64,000 nt of DNA from Rhodanobacter sp. (GTDB taxonomy: Bacteria; Pseudomonadota; Gammaproteobacteria; Xanthomonadales; Rhodanobacteraceae): positions 21,822-85,821 of the forward strand of contig SCSE01000061.1 of assembly GCA_004298015.1 (NCBI GenBank). Direction: 5' to 3'. A model generated the notes under the pieces. It was given only the letters and a program-made list of their open reading frames with translations. It did no database searches and was not told where the DNA came from. Shown here piece after piece: positions 38,056 to 48,004 of this stretch; the stretch's first letter is position 1, and every line of letters begins with the position of its first letter. Both the position numbers and the translations under genes were made by a program.

Positions 38056-39972
38056 CTAGATTTCCACCTGCGCACCGAGCTCGATAAGCCGGTTGCCGGG
38101 AATCTGGAAAAACGCCGTCGCCGGCAGCGCATTGCGCGCCATGAAGGCGAAAAGCTTGTCACGCCACAACGCCATGCCGGGTCGGCGCGTATCGGCAACG
38201 ATGCTCTCGCGTGAAAGAAAAAACGTGGTGTCCATCAGATCGAAACCGAGACCCTCGCGCGGACATTGCGACAGCGACAGCGGGATATTGGGGTCCTCGG
38301 CGAAGCCGAAACGCAGTTCCAGACCGTAGAAATCACCGCCCAGCGGACTGATCTGGATGCGCTCCTCGGCTTCGGCGACCGGTGTCTCCAGGATCGCCAC
38401 GGTCAGCAATACGTTGCGCTCGTGCAATACCTTGTTGTGCTTGAGATTGTGCAACAAGGCATGCGGCACGGCATTCTGATCGGCGGTAAGGAACACCGCC
38501 GTGCCAGGTACCCGCAACGGCGGATGTTCGGTCATGTTCTCGATGAACGGCGCCAGCGCGAGCCCACCCTGGGTGATCTCGCGCTTGACCAGGTCACGGC
38601 CACGACGCCAGGTGGTCATGACCGTGAACAGGCCCAGCCCCAGCACCAGCGGAAACCACCCGCCATCGGGAATTTTCAGCGTATTGGCACCGAAATAACT
38701 CAGGTCGACGGTGAGCAGCACGATCGCGGTGACGATCACCGCGGCGCGGTTCCACTGCCACATGCGGCGCGCCACGATCATCGTCAGCACGGTATCGATG
38801 GCCATGGTGCCGGTCACCGCAATGCCGTAGGCACCGGCCAGCGCGTTGGACGAACCAAACCCGATCACGGTGGCGATCACCGCCACCATCAATGCCCGAT
38901 TGACCCATGGCAAATAGATCTGCCCGATCGCCTCGCGCGAGGTATGCACCACCTGCATGCGCGGCAGAAAGCCCAGCTGGATCGCCTGGCGGGTCACCGT
39001 AAATGCGCCCGAAATCACTGCCTGCGAGGCGATCACCGTGGCCGCCGTCGCCAGCGCAATCATCGGGTACAGCGCCCAGGCCGGCACCGAGTAGTAGAAC
39101 GGATTGGCGATCGCATCGGGGTGCACCAGGATCAGTCCGCCCTGGCCGTAGTAATTGATCAACAACGCCGGCATCACAAAACCGAACCATGCCGTGCGGA
39201 TCGGGAACCGGCCGAAATGGCCCATGTCGGTGTACAGCGCCTCGGCGCCGGTCACGCAAAGCACCACCGAACCCAGGGCCAGCACTGAGGTTTCCCGATG
39301 GGTGTAAAAAAACTCGTACGCGTACCACGGATTGAGCGCGCGCAGCACGCCGGGCGCCTGGATGATGTTGCTGATGCCGATCACCGCCAGGCTCAGAAAC
39401 CACAGCACCATCACCGGACCGAACACCGCCCCGACCTTGGCCGTGCCGTGCCGCTGCAACCAGAACAGGCCCAGCAACACCAGCACGGTAATCGGCACCA
39501 CCCAGTGCGACAGGCTCGGTGCAGCCACCTCCAGCCCCTCCACCGCCGAAAGCACCGAGATGGACGGCGTAATCACGCCGTCGCCGAAGAACAGTGCCGC
39601 GCCCAGCAGGGCCATCAGCATGATGGTCCTGCGTACCCGCACCGACTTGCCGGCGGCGCGCTGGGCCAGGGTCATCAGCGCCATGATGCCGCCCTCGCCC
39701 TTGTTGTCCGCGCGCATCACCAGGCTCACGTACTTGATCGCCACCACGATGATCAACGACCAGGTTATCAGCGACAGAATCCCCAGTACCGTGGCCGGAT
39801 GGGGCTTCAACCCGTGCGCCGGCAGGAAGGTTTCGTGCATGGTGTACAGCGGGCTGGTGCCGATGTCGCCAAACACCACGCCGATGGCACCGAGGATCAG
39901 CGCCTTGCGGCTGCCGTGACTCTGGGCCGAATCCGTTGAATCGGGTGGTGCGTCGGGAGGGGGCTGATTCAT
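38056..39972 (-). CDS. kup: Kup-family potassium uptake protein (copy 2)
   Basis: Paralogue of the neighbouring kup, 638 aa. The start at 39972 (MNQPPPDAPPD) has AGGAAA eight bases upstream; an in-frame start at 39993 adds seven residues. GAIGVVFGDIGTSPLYT and the C-terminal FFQIPGNRLIELGAQVEI are conserved. It has a longer, Pro/Ser-rich N-terminus than copy 1. It lies between ruvA and the other kup in one co-directional run, so it may be co-expressed with ruv genes. Confidence 0.94.
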   Translation of the reverse strand: MNQPPPDAPPDSTDSAQSHGSRKALILGAIGVVFGDIGTSPLYTMHETFLPAHGLKPHPATVLGILSLITWSLIIVVAIKYVSLVMRADNKGEGGIMALMTLAQRAAGKSVRVRRTIMLMALLGAALFFGDGVITPSISVLSAVEGLEVAAPSLSHWVVPITVLVLLGLFWLQRHGTAKVGAVFGPVMVLWFLSLAVIGISNIIQAPGVLRALNPWYAYEFFYTHRETSVLALGSVVLCVTGAEALYTDMGHFGRFPIRTAWFGFVMPALLINYYGQGGLILVHPDAIANPFYYSVPAWALYPMIALATAATVIASQAVISGAFTVTRQAIQLGFLPRMQVVHTSREAIGQIYLPWVNRALMVAVIATVIGFGSSNALAGAYGIAVTGTMAIDTVLTMIVARRMWQWNRAAVIVTAIVLLTVDLSYFGANTLKIPDGGWFPLVLGLGLFTVMTTWRRGRDLVKREITQGGLALAPFIENMTEHPPLRVPGTAVFLTADQNAVPHALLHNLKHNKVLHERNVLLTVAILETPVAEAEERIQISPLGGDFYGLELRFGFAEDPNIPLSLSQCPREGLGFDLMDTTFFLSRESIVADTRRPGMALWRDKLFAFMARNALPATAFFQIPGNRLIELGAQVEI

Positions 39973-39998
39973 GGGTTTCCTGTTTGACACCACGCCGG

Positions 39999-40595
39999 CT
40001 AGTTGCCCAGGGCAGCGCGCAGTGCCTTGCGGATGATGGACTCGACGCTGTCGCCGGCAGCGGCCACTTTCTGCACCAGGCGCGCCACTTCGACCGATTT
40101 GTAACCCAGCTGCTGCAGCGCCACCGCGGCTTCGCCAGCGGGATCGAGTGGGGTCACACTTGGCGCGGAGGTGCCAGGCAGGCTCGCCCCCAACACGCCG
40201 ACGCGGTCACGCAACTCCACCACGATCCGCTCGGCGGTCTTCTTGCCGATACCTGGGATCTTGGTCAGCGCCACCACGTCGCCCGCCTGCACCAGGCGCG
40301 CAAAATCGTTGACCGACACCCCTGACAAGACGGCCAGCGCGATCTTGGCGCCGATCCCGCTGACCTTGAGCAGGTTGCGAAACAACGCACGTTCGGATTC
40401 GTGCTGAAAACCGTACAGCGCAACACCATCCTCTTTCACTGAGTGATGGGTGAGCAGGATCACTTCCTTGCCAAGTGCCGGCAGGTCGTAGATGGTCGAC
40501 ATCGGCGCTTCCAGCTCGTAGCCGACCCCGCCGACCTCCACCAGCAGCCAGGGTGGCTGCTTGGAGATCAGGGTTCCGCGCAGGCGACCGATCAT
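39999..40595 (-). CDS. ruvA: Holliday junction DNA-binding protein RuvA
   Basis: Tetrameric junction-binding subunit of RuvAB, 198 aa. It has the N-terminal OB fold ([20 protein letters not shown]), helix-hairpin-helix segments ([18 protein letters not shown] and [19 protein letters not shown]) and a C-terminal domain that contacts RuvB. Its ATG overlaps the ruvC stop by four bases. Confidence 0.97.
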   Translation of the reverse strand: MIGRLRGTLISKQPPWLLVEVGGVGYELEAPMSTIYDLPALGKEVILLTHHSVKEDGVALYGFQHESERALFRNLLKVSGIGAKIALAVLSGVSVNDFARLVQAGDVVALTKIPGIGKKTAERIVVELRDRVGVLGASLPGTSAPSVTPLDPAGEAAVALQQLGYKSVEVARLVQKVAAAGDSVESIIRKALRAALGN

Positions 40596-41116
40596 CGACG
40601 CCGCCTCCAGGCCGTGCGGGGTATGCCGATCCGCTCGAGACTGGCCCGCGTATGCGCATGGGTTACCGCGATCGCCAGGGCATCGGCGGCATCAGCCTGC
40701 AAGGGCCCCTTGAGGCCCAGCAATACGCTGATCATGTGTTGCACCTGGGTTTTGTCGCTGCGACCACTGCCCACCACCGACTGCTTCACCTCGGTTGCTG
40801 CGTACTCGTGCACTGCGATCCCCCTGCTGACTACCGCACAAATCGCGGCGCCTCGTGCCTGCCCAAGCTTCAAGGCCGAGTCGGGATTGCGTGCCATGAA
40901 CACGCGCTCGATCCCGCACTCGGTCGGCTGATGGGTGGCGATGATGTCACACAGCCCGTCAAAGATGCGTTTCAGACGCAACGGGAAGGTCGGTTCCGCA
41001 GCAACTGCCAGCGCGCCATGAAACACGTGGCTCAACTTGCCGACGGCGTCGACATCGATGATGCCGATGCCGGTGCGCTGACTGCCGGGGTCGATGCCGA
41101 GAATGCGGATCATCAT
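40592..41116 (-). CDS. ruvC: Crossover junction endonuclease RuvC
   Basis: Holliday junction resolvase, 174 aa. Acidic catalytic residues lie in [12 protein letters not shown] and further in the QTHxxECGIER-like stretch ([16 protein letters not shown]) and [14 protein letters not shown]. Two adjacent ATGs (41116, 41113) are possible starts. It overlaps ruvA and follows the YebC gene by 33 bases. Confidence 0.96.
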   Translation of the reverse strand: MMIRILGIDPGSQRTGIGIIDVDAVGKLSHVFHGALAVAAEPTFPLRLKRIFDGLCDIIATHQPTECGIERVFMARNPDSALKLGQARGAAICAVVSRGIAVHEYAATEVKQSVVGSGRSDKTQVQHMISVLLGLKGPLQADAADALAIAVTHAHTRASLERIGIPRTAWRRRR

Positions 41117-41149
41117 GAGTGACCATGCGGAAGGCGGGCGCCCTCCGGC

Positions 41150-41884
41150 TTATTCGGCGGCCCCGGCGGGCAAGTCGGCGTTGTGATAGACCTCACTTAC
41201 ATCGTCCAGCGCGTCAAGGCGCTCAAGCAGCTCACCGAGCGGCTCAAGGGCGTCGGCCGGCACCGCGATACGGTTGTTCGGGCGCATCACCACCCCGGCA
41301 TGCGCGGCATCCAGGCCGGCATCCAGCAACGCCTGCTGCACCGTCTCGAAATTTTCCGGCGAGCACAGCACCACGCTCTCCCCATGCTCGTTGAGTACGT
41401 CGTCGGCGCCGGCCTCAAGCGCTGCCTCGAGCACCTTTTCTTCGGCCGCGACATCGCCGGCGGTCGCGAACACCAGCTCACCGCAGCGGCTGAACTGAAA
41501 GGCCACCGAGCCGCTGGTACCCAGATTGCCACCGTGTCGGGTCAATGCATGCCTTACGTCCGCCACGGTGCGGGTGGGATTGTCGGTGAAGCACTCAATG
41601 ATCAAGGCGATGCCCGCCGGCCCGTAGCCTTCGTAGCGAAGCTCCTGCATGTCGGCGCCGCCATCGACACCGGAGCCACGCTTGATCGCGCGCTCGATGG
41701 TGTCCCTGGTCATGTTCGCGGACAACGCCTTGTCCACCGCCGCGCGCAATCGCGGATTGCCTCCCGGGTCGGCCACCCCGGCGCGGGTGGCCACGGTGAT
41801 TTCGCGGATCAGCTTGGTAAATACCTTGGCGCGCTTGGCGTCCTCGGCGTTCTTGCGACCTTCGATGGAAGGGCCTCTACCCAT
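41150..41884 (-). CDS. YebC/PmpR-family protein
   Basis: DNA-binding or ribosome-associated regulator family, 244 aa. The N-terminus [22 protein letters not shown] and [31 protein letters not shown]-type core (shown here in part: [22 protein letters not shown]) are diagnostic. YebC homologues are commonly next to ruvC, as here. Some family members act as translation factors at proline stalls; which applies here is not visible. Confidence 0.93.
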   Translation of the reverse strand: [244 protein letters not shown]

Positions 41885-41984
41885 GACAATAGCCTGCGAC
41901 TGGATCGGATGGACAAGCCGGTAATTTTACCTGAATTCGACGCGCGTGCCGGTCGCACCCGACCCGCCGCATTGTCGCACCGGG

Positions 41985-42620
41985 TCAGGGCGCGGCGGCG
42001 AAACGACCGTCGTGCAGAAACCGCGTCACCTGCTGCGCCACTTCCTGCGAAAAAAGCAGTCCGGTATGGTTTGCCTCGACCAGGCAATGGTCCGCCAGGC
42101 CGGCCAGCCGGGTTTCCTCCACCGCTACCGTGCCGTCGTGTTTTCCCTCGAGATGGCCGAGCATGGATCCCAGGCCCAATGGCATGCAGCCGGCGATCAT
42201 GCCGACCTCGCGCGGCCCGTCCCAGCGCTCGAAGCCCTGTTCCAGCAACTCCCGGTTGTGTCCCAGCAACACCTCGCCGCCACGGCCCCAGCCGGCAAAC
42301 GCCCGTGCAGCCGCACTGCCCTTCAAGGGCGAGCCGAGACAGACGATGCGTCCCGGCGGCAACCCATCCACGTCCAGACAGGCACGCAGTGCCAGCAGGC
42401 CACCCAGGCTATGGCCGACGAGGTGCACCGCCTCGGCCTGATCGGCCAACTCGACCATGCGTGCCTGCAGCCGGTCCAGAATCCGCTGCTGGGTGGCTGC
42501 CACACTCAGGTAATCGAATCGGTGAACGCGGAAATCCGCTTCTATCAGCCGACGGTGCAGCATCGACAGCGCGAAGCCGCGCATCCACAGGCCGTGCAGC
42601 AGAATCACATGATCTGGCAT
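41985..42620 (-). CDS. Alpha/beta-hydrolase (lipase/esterase-like)
   Basis: Cytoplasmic alpha/beta hydrolase, 211 aa from the ATG at 42620 (MPDHVILLHGLWM). The oxyanion segment HGLWM and nucleophile elbow GHSLGG are clear, with a likely acid in the C-terminal half and catalytic His in EANHTGLLFS. The family resembles small triacylglycerol-lipase-like or PGAP1-like proteins. The in-frame extension to 42686 has no better ribosome-binding site. Substrate unknown. Confidence 0.8.
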   Translation of the reverse strand: MPDHVILLHGLWMRGFALSMLHRRLIEADFRVHRFDYLSVAATQQRILDRLQARMVELADQAEAVHLVGHSLGGLLALRACLDVDGLPPGRIVCLGSPLKGSAAARAFAGWGRGGEVLLGHNRELLEQGFERWDGPREVGMIAGCMPLGLGSMLGHLEGKHDGTVAVEETRLAGLADHCLVEANHTGLLFSQEVAQQVTRFLHDGRFAAAP

Positions 42621-42708
42621 GGTGACGATGAGATCTGACGCGACGTGGAGATAGCGAGAATACCTCGTGCGGGAGCGCGCGGGCATGTCTCGCTGACACC
42701 CGGAATAT

Positions 42709-44481
42709 TCAGCTCGAGGCCTCTATACCGGATGCGACCTGGACGTGCAGTTCCTTCAACTGCGCCGGGCCGATCGCCGACGGCGCATCGGTCATCAAGC
42801 ACTGGGCACTGGTGGTCTTGGGGAAGGCGATCACATCGCGAATCGACTCGGTGCCAGCCATCAAGGCCGCGATGCGGTCGATACCAAAAGCGAGCCCGCC
42901 GTGCGGTGGGGCACCGAATTTCAGCGCTTTCAACAGGAAACCGAACTTGGCCTCGGCCTCTTCGACGCCGATGCCGAGCAACTCGAAAACCGTACTCTGC
43001 ATCTCAGGACGATGGATACGGATCGATCCGCCGCCAATCTCGTTGCCGTTCAGCACCATATCGTAGCCGCGGCTTACCGCGGTCGCGGCGTTGGCCCGCA
43101 GGGCGTCGATGTCGTCGACCTTCGGTGCGGTAAACGGATGATGCAGGGCGACGTAGCGAGCTGCCTCGGCATCGTATTCGAACATCGGAAAATCCGTGAC
43201 CCATAGCGGCTTCCAGCCGGCTTCAAGCAACCCTCGGTCCTTGCCGATCTTGAGCCGCAGCGCACCCATGAAGTCGCTGACCACCTTCCACGCCCCCGCG
43301 CCAAAGAACAGGATGTCGCCGCTGTGCGCGGCCGTGGAGTGCAGGATGTCCTCGAGCGCGGTATCGTCGAGAAATTTCGCCACTGGCGAACTGATGCCTT
43401 CGCGCCCCTTGGCAAGATCCTCGACCTTCAGCCAGGCCAGGCCTTTCGCGCCGTAGCGTGCGACGTATTCGGTCAGGCCGTCAATCTCCTTGCGACTGAG
43501 CGCGGCGCCACCGGGCACGCGCAACGCGGCAACGCGGCCACCGACATCGTTGGCCGGAGCGGAAAACACCTTGAATTCGACCTGCTTCACCGCCTCGGCG
43601 ATGTCGACCAGCTCCATCGCGATGCGCAGATCCGGCTTGTCCGAGCCGAAGCGGCGCATGGCCTCGGCCCAGGTCATGCGCGGGAAGACGGGATCCAGCT
43701 CGACGCCCTGCACTTCGCGGAATACATGACGGATCAACGTCTCCACGAAATCCTGTACATCGCGCTCCTCGACAAAGGCGAATTCCAGGTCGAGCTGGGT
43801 GAATTCCGGCTGCCGATCAGCGCGCAGATCCTCGTCGCGGAAACAGCGGGCGATCTGGTAGTAGCGATCGAAGCCGGCCATCATCAGGATCTGCTTGAAC
43901 AGCTGCGGCGATTGCGGCAAGGCATAGAACTGCCCGGCATGCACGCGACTGGGCACCAGGTAGTCGCGCGCACCTTCCGGCGTGGCCTTGGTCAGGATCG
44001 GCGTCTCGATATCCTGAAAGCCGCGATCGTCCAGGTAGCGTCGCAACGCCTGCACCAGGCGAATCCGCTTGCGCATCATCTGCTGCATTTCAGGGCGACG
44101 CAGATCGAGGTAGCGATAGGTCATCCGCATGTCCTCGTTCGGGCTTTCATGCAGCGCGAACGGCAAATCCCTGGCCGCGTTGAGTACCTCGACAGTCTCG
44201 GCGACCAGCTCGACCTTGCCGGTCTTCAGCTTGTCGTTGACCGCCAGACGCGCCCGCACCGTGCCACTGACCCGCAGGCAATATTCGTTGCCGATCTCGC
44301 CGGCGACAGCAAACGCCGCGGCATTGTCGCGCTCGATCACGACCTGGGCCAGGCCCTCGTGATCGCGCAGGTCCACGAACGCGACATGGCTTTGCAGTCG
44401 CAACGTGTTGACCCAGCCGCACAGGCTGACAGTCTGACCAATCAGCGATTCATCGATGAGGCCACAATAATGCGTGCGCAT
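42709..44481 (-). CDS. aspS: Aspartate--tRNA ligase
   Basis: Class II aminoacyl-tRNA synthetase, 590 aa. The start at 44481 ([10 protein letters not shown]) matches the usual N-terminus of bacterial AspRS, before the OB-fold anticodon domain ([11 protein letters not shown]). Class II motifs are seen: [39 protein letters not shown] (in parts) and [19 protein letters not shown]. The GAD insertion domain lies in between. Whether it is discriminating or also charges tRNA-Asn cannot be read directly. Confidence 0.95.
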   Translation of the reverse strand: MRTHYCGLIDESLIGQTVSLCGWVNTLRLQSHVAFVDLRDHEGLAQVVIERDNAAAFAVAGEIGNEYCLRVSGTVRARLAVNDKLKTGKVELVAETVEVLNAARDLPFALHESPNEDMRMTYRYLDLRRPEMQQMMRKRIRLVQALRRYLDDRGFQDIETPILTKATPEGARDYLVPSRVHAGQFYALPQSPQLFKQILMMAGFDRYYQIARCFRDEDLRADRQPEFTQLDLEFAFVEERDVQDFVETLIRHVFREVQGVELDPVFPRMTWAEAMRRFGSDKPDLRIAMELVDIAEAVKQVEFKVFSAPANDVGGRVAALRVPGGAALSRKEIDGLTEYVARYGAKGLAWLKVEDLAKGREGISSPVAKFLDDTALEDILHSTAAHSGDILFFGAGAWKVVSDFMGALRLKIGKDRGLLEAGWKPLWVTDFPMFEYDAEAARYVALHHPFTAPKVDDIDALRANAATAVSRGYDMVLNGNEIGGGSIRIHRPEMQSTVFELLGIGVEEAEAKFGFLLKALKFGAPPHGGLAFGIDRIAALMAGTESIRDVIAFPKTTSAQCLMTDAPSAIGPAQLKELHVQVASGIEASS

Positions 44482-44564
44482 GCGTTGACAACTCCGGGCC
44501 GCCGCAACGGCAGAAACCAATGGCAAAGACCGGGAATGTTACCACTGCACAGCGGCAACAACGA

Positions 44565-44918
44565 TCAGTCGGCACTGCCCGATTTGGTGGATGACGAACC
44601 GGCGGCGGGGGCAGCCGGAGCTGCGGCGACGGCCGGTGCCGGTGCCGGTGCGGGTGCTGCCGCTGCCGCTGGCTTGTCGCTTGCCGCCGGGGCCGAGGCT
44701 CCCGCATCGCCCGCGAGATTGCGCTTCTTGTCGCCATCCTTCTTGAAATCGGTCTCGTACCAGCCGCTGCCCGCAAGACGAAACGAAGGGGCTGTCACCT
44801 GACGGGCTATTTCCGGCTTTTCGCAAACCGGACAGAGCCGTGGATCCGGGTCCGAAAGCTTCTGCAAACGGTCAAACTGGTGGCCACAAGCGCGGCAAAC
44901 GTAGGCATAAATGGGCAT
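44565..44918 (-). CDS. FmdB-family zinc-ribbon protein with Ala/Pro-rich tail
   Basis: Small putative regulatory protein of 117 aa. Two CxxC motifs (CRACGHQF and CPVCEKP) make a zinc ribbon typical of the FmdB/CxxC family, with MPIYAYVC at the N-terminus and APSFRLAGSGWYETDFK after the ribbon. The last 55 residues are low-complexity Ala/Pro/Ser, an unusual extension. It lies just upstream of aspS on the same strand, a common arrangement. Function unknown. Confidence 0.88.
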   Translation of the reverse strand: MPIYAYVCRACGHQFDRLQKLSDPDPRLCPVCEKPEIARQVTAPSFRLAGSGWYETDFKKDGDKKRNLAGDAGASAPAASDKPAAAAAPAPAPAPAVAAAPAAPAAGSSSTKSGSAD

Positions 44919-45215
44919 GAGGGCTATTTCGAGGCGTTACACGGCGCCATTCAGGCCGCCAAGTATGGCGGCTGCGAAGCGGATTTCAAATGGCTGTGCC
45001 GATGATGATACGGACTATTGGCTGACGCTTTGTCACGGCCGCCACGCCCGTCGATTGTAAAAAATTTGTTGACACATGAATTGGCCTGTGACTACCTTCG
45101 ACATGAAGGACACGTGACACGGGGCATCAAATATGGTGACGGTGCGCGCAATCGATTGCACGGAATAGTAGTAGCAGAGCACACACATCATCGAATTCAA
45201 GGGGAGAGTTGTCGC

Positions 45216-47633
45216 ATGTCTGTAAACAAGTTTTCGACACATACCATCATCGCAGCCGCGATCATGCTGGCGCTGTCCCAGGCAGCATACGCCCAGGATA
45301 CCAGCGCCCAGCCGAGCAAGAAAAAAACGGTCAGCATGCAGACCGTGGTGGTCACCGGCACCCGCGCGTTCGACCGTACCGAGGCCGACTCGCTGGCGCC
45401 GATCGACGTCTTGACACCGAAGGACCTGCAAAGCACGGGTGCCACCAGCCTGGCCACAGCCTTGCGCGTACTGCTGCCATCGTTCAACTTTCCGCAGCCA
45501 TCGATTACCGATGGTACCGACGCAACCCAGCCGGCGCAGTTGCGCGGCCTGTCGCCTGACCAGACACTGGTGCTGATCAACGGCAAGCGCCAGCACTCCA
45601 CCTCGATCGTCAACGTCAACGGTTCGCTCGGCCGCGGCTCCTCGCCGGTCGACATCAACGCGATTCCGATCAACGCCATCGACCATGTCGAGGTGCTGCG
45701 TGATGGTGCGGCGGCGCAGTACGGCTCCGATGCCATCGCTGGCGTGATCAACATCATCCTCAAGGGTGGCAGCAAGCATGGCTCGGCCAGCGTCACCGGC
45801 GGCCAGTACAGCAAGGGCGACGGCACCACCTGGCAAGGCGGCGCCGACGGCGGCTTTGCGCTCGGCAAGAAGGGCTGGGTTCACATCGCGGTCGATGCCA
45901 GCCATCAGGATCCGACCAACAGCGCCGGCCCGGATACCCGCATCTACAACGGCACAGTGGCGCCGACCAATGGCCAGGTCACCTTCCACTACGGCCTGCC
46001 GGCGACCCGGGTGAAGCAAGCCGCGATCAACATGCAGTACGACCTGACGCCGGATGCGCAGCTTTATGCGTTCAGCCTGTTCAACAAGCACGACGTATCC
46101 GCCGGCGGCTACTACCGCTCCTTCAATCAGTTCGGCGTACCCGGCACAACCAACTATCACCCGGGCGCCGCGGCGACCTACCCGCTTGGCTTCCTGCCGA
46201 TGGAGAACAGCGCCATCCGCGACGACTCCGAGGTGCTCGGCGTACGTGGCAAGGTGGCTGGCTGGCATTACGACGTCAGCGCGAATACCGGCGGCAACCA
46301 CTGGAAGCTCAATACCAGCAACACCTACAACTATTCGCTGGATCCGAATTCGCCGACCCGGTTCTATATCGGCACGCTGACCAATCGGCAAAACCTGCTG
46401 AACGCCGACTTCAGCAAAAACTACGCCGTCAGCGGCATGAGCAGTCCGCTGACCGTGGCCTGGGGCCTGGAGTACCGCAAGGAAGACTTCACCATCAAGC
46501 ACGGTGACGCAGCCTCCTACGCCGGTGCCGGCGCCCAGGTATTCCCGGGCTACCAGCCCAGCGATGCCGGCACCCACTCGCGCAACAACCGTTCGGTCTA
46601 CGTCGATCTTGAAGGCGACATCACCTACAAGTTCTCCGCTGGCCTGGCAGCACGCAACGAGCATTACAGCGACTTCGGCAACACCACCTCGGTGAAGGCC
46701 TCCGGCCGCTACGCGTTTACCGACTCACTGGCCCTGCGTGGCACCGCGTCCAACGGTTTCCGTGCACCGTCACTGCAGCAGCAGTTCTACTCCAGCACCG
46801 CGACCAACTTCCTCAACCTCAACGGCACCACCATCCCGGTCCAGGTGCGCACCTTCCCGGTCAACGATCCAGCGGCAAGGGCCCTGGGTTCGCAGCCACT
46901 GAAGCCCGAGAAGTCGCGCAACTACAGCATCGGCCTGGTGTTCACGCCGATCAATGGGCTGTACGCCACCCTCGACCTGTATCGCATCGATATCGACAAC
47001 CGCATCATTCTCAGCGGCAACCTGGTCGGTGCAGCCGTAACCAACTACCTGACTTCCGTCGGCATCCCCGACGTAGGTGGTGGACGCTTCTTCACCAATG
47101 CCGTAAATACGCGTACCGACGGCGCCGACCTGGTCGCCACCTACCCGGTCAACCTGCAGGACTCCACCCTCAAGCTGACCGGTGGCTTCAACTACAACAA
47201 GACCACGATCCGCTCGATCGCACCCAACCCGACACAGCTGGGTCTGGCCGGCCTGACCCTGCCGATCATCGACAACGTCGAACAGGGCCGCATCACCAAG
47301 GGCTCGCCGCGCAGCAAGTCGTTTGTGGCTGCGGACTGGACCATCAGCAACTGGCAGGTGCATACCCAGCTGACCCGCTACGGACAGTGGACGGACTACA
47401 GCAACACACCAGCCGATAACCAGACGTATGCAGCACGTTTCCTGCTGGATGCCTCGGTGGGCTACAACTGGAACGACTGGACCTTCACCCTGGGTGCGAA
47501 CAATCTCACCGACACCTACCCCGAGAAGAATTCGCCGGCTACCAACTACCACGGCATCTTCCCGTATCCGAACTCGTCGCCGTTCGGCTTCAGTGGCGCC
47601 TACTACTACGGCACGGTTGCTTACCACTGGTAA
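45216..47633 (+). CDS. TonB-dependent receptor (tandem copy 1)
   Basis: Outer-membrane transporter, 805 aa from the ATG at 45216, which has AAGGGGAGAG upstream and yields a signal peptide (MSVNKFSTHTIIAAAIMLAL...YA-Q). Longer frame from 45018 is unlikely. The plug domain follows a TonB-box-like MQTVVVTGTRAF, with LRGLSPDQTLVLINGKR and VEVLRDGAAAQYGSDAIAGVIN. The barrel ends in Trp (GTVAYHW), the usual aromatic terminus. It is about half identical to the next receptor. Ligand unknown; a terminator follows. Confidence 0.9.
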   Translation: MSVNKFSTHTIIAAAIMLALSQAAYAQDTSAQPSKKKTVSMQTVVVTGTRAFDRTEADSLAPIDVLTPKDLQSTGATSLATALRVLLPSFNFPQPSITDGTDATQPAQLRGLSPDQTLVLINGKRQHSTSIVNVNGSLGRGSSPVDINAIPINAIDHVEVLRDGAAAQYGSDAIAGVINIILKGGSKHGSASVTGGQYSKGDGTTWQGGADGGFALGKKGWVHIAVDASHQDPTNSAGPDTRIYNGTVAPTNGQVTFHYGLPATRVKQAAINMQYDLTPDAQLYAFSLFNKHDVSAGGYYRSFNQFGVPGTTNYHPGAAATYPLGFLPMENSAIRDDSEVLGVRGKVAGWHYDVSANTGGNHWKLNTSNTYNYSLDPNSPTRFYIGTLTNRQNLLNADFSKNYAVSGMSSPLTVAWGLEYRKEDFTIKHGDAASYAGAGAQVFPGYQPSDAGTHSRNNRSVYVDLEGDITYKFSAGLAARNEHYSDFGNTTSVKASGRYAFTDSLALRGTASNGFRAPSLQQQFYSSTATNFLNLNGTTIPVQVRTFPVNDPAARALGSQPLKPEKSRNYSIGLVFTPINGLYATLDLYRIDIDNRIILSGNLVGAAVTNYLTSVGIPDVGGGRFFTNAVNTRTDGADLVATYPVNLQDSTLKLTGGFNYNKTTIRSIAPNPTQLGLAGLTLPIIDNVEQGRITKGSPRSKSFVAADWTISNWQVHTQLTRYGQWTDYSNTPADNQTYAARFLLDASVGYNWNDWTFTLGANNLTDTYPEKNSPATNYHGIFPYPNSSPFGFSGAYYYGTVAYHW

Positions 47634-47702
47634 ACGGGTAACGTGGGCAATGCCGGGGCGCCGGCGCCATCTTCCGCCCCGCAAACGCGTTCAAGGCTCC
47701 AA

Positions 47703-47734
47703 AAAAAAACCTGCCGCTTTGGCAGGTTTTTTTT
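47703..47734. terminator. Bidirectional rho-independent terminator
   Basis: Stem CCTGCC / GGCAGG is flanked by A9 on one side and T8 on the other, so it can work in both directions. It sits between the tandem receptor genes, 70 bases after the first, so the two are probably transcribed separately. Confidence 0.88.
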
Positions 47735-47849
47735 GCCTGGAGGCGGTTATTGCATTGCAAAAAAAAGCAAAAGCACTTTTTTCTGAACCGGCGCCATGGC
47801 AGGAAACCCGCCCCACACAATGACTTTTCGGGCCCAGATCGAGGCTATG

Positions 47850-47865
47850 TGACAACTTGTTGTCA
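47850..47865. promoter_or_regulatory. Palindromic operator candidate upstream of the second receptor
   Basis: TGACAACTTGTTGTCA is a perfect inverted repeat of 7-bp arms around TT, 140 bases before the receptor start and 17 bases upstream of a candidate -35. A similar TTGTTGACA half lies upstream of the first receptor (about 45066-45074). Confidence 0.5.
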
Positions 47866-47881
47866 GACTAAAGTCGATATA

Positions 47882-47910
47882 TTGACGCAAGGCAGCATTT
47901 AACTTAGCTT
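47882..47910 (+). promoter_or_regulatory. Candidate sigma-70 promoter of receptor copy 2
   Basis: TTGACG (47882-47887), a 17-base spacer and TAGCTT (47905-47910) make a reasonable -35/-10 pair upstream of the gene at 48005. The rest of the 371-base gap holds the terminator and the palindrome and nothing else recognised. Confidence 0.4.
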
Positions 47911-48004
47911 TAATCCAGCGCGGACAGGGGGGGTGCATTCCGCGACGCAAGTTCCAACTGTCCTATTGACTTTTTACCAACGCTGTTTCCCCGGGGACCA
48001 CCTG

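Noticed and set aside
45068-45098. TTGACA-18-TACCTT as a promoter for the first tandem receptor
   Set aside because: The -10 hexamer matches only 3 of 6 consensus bases and the spacer is long, so I did not list it as a feature.
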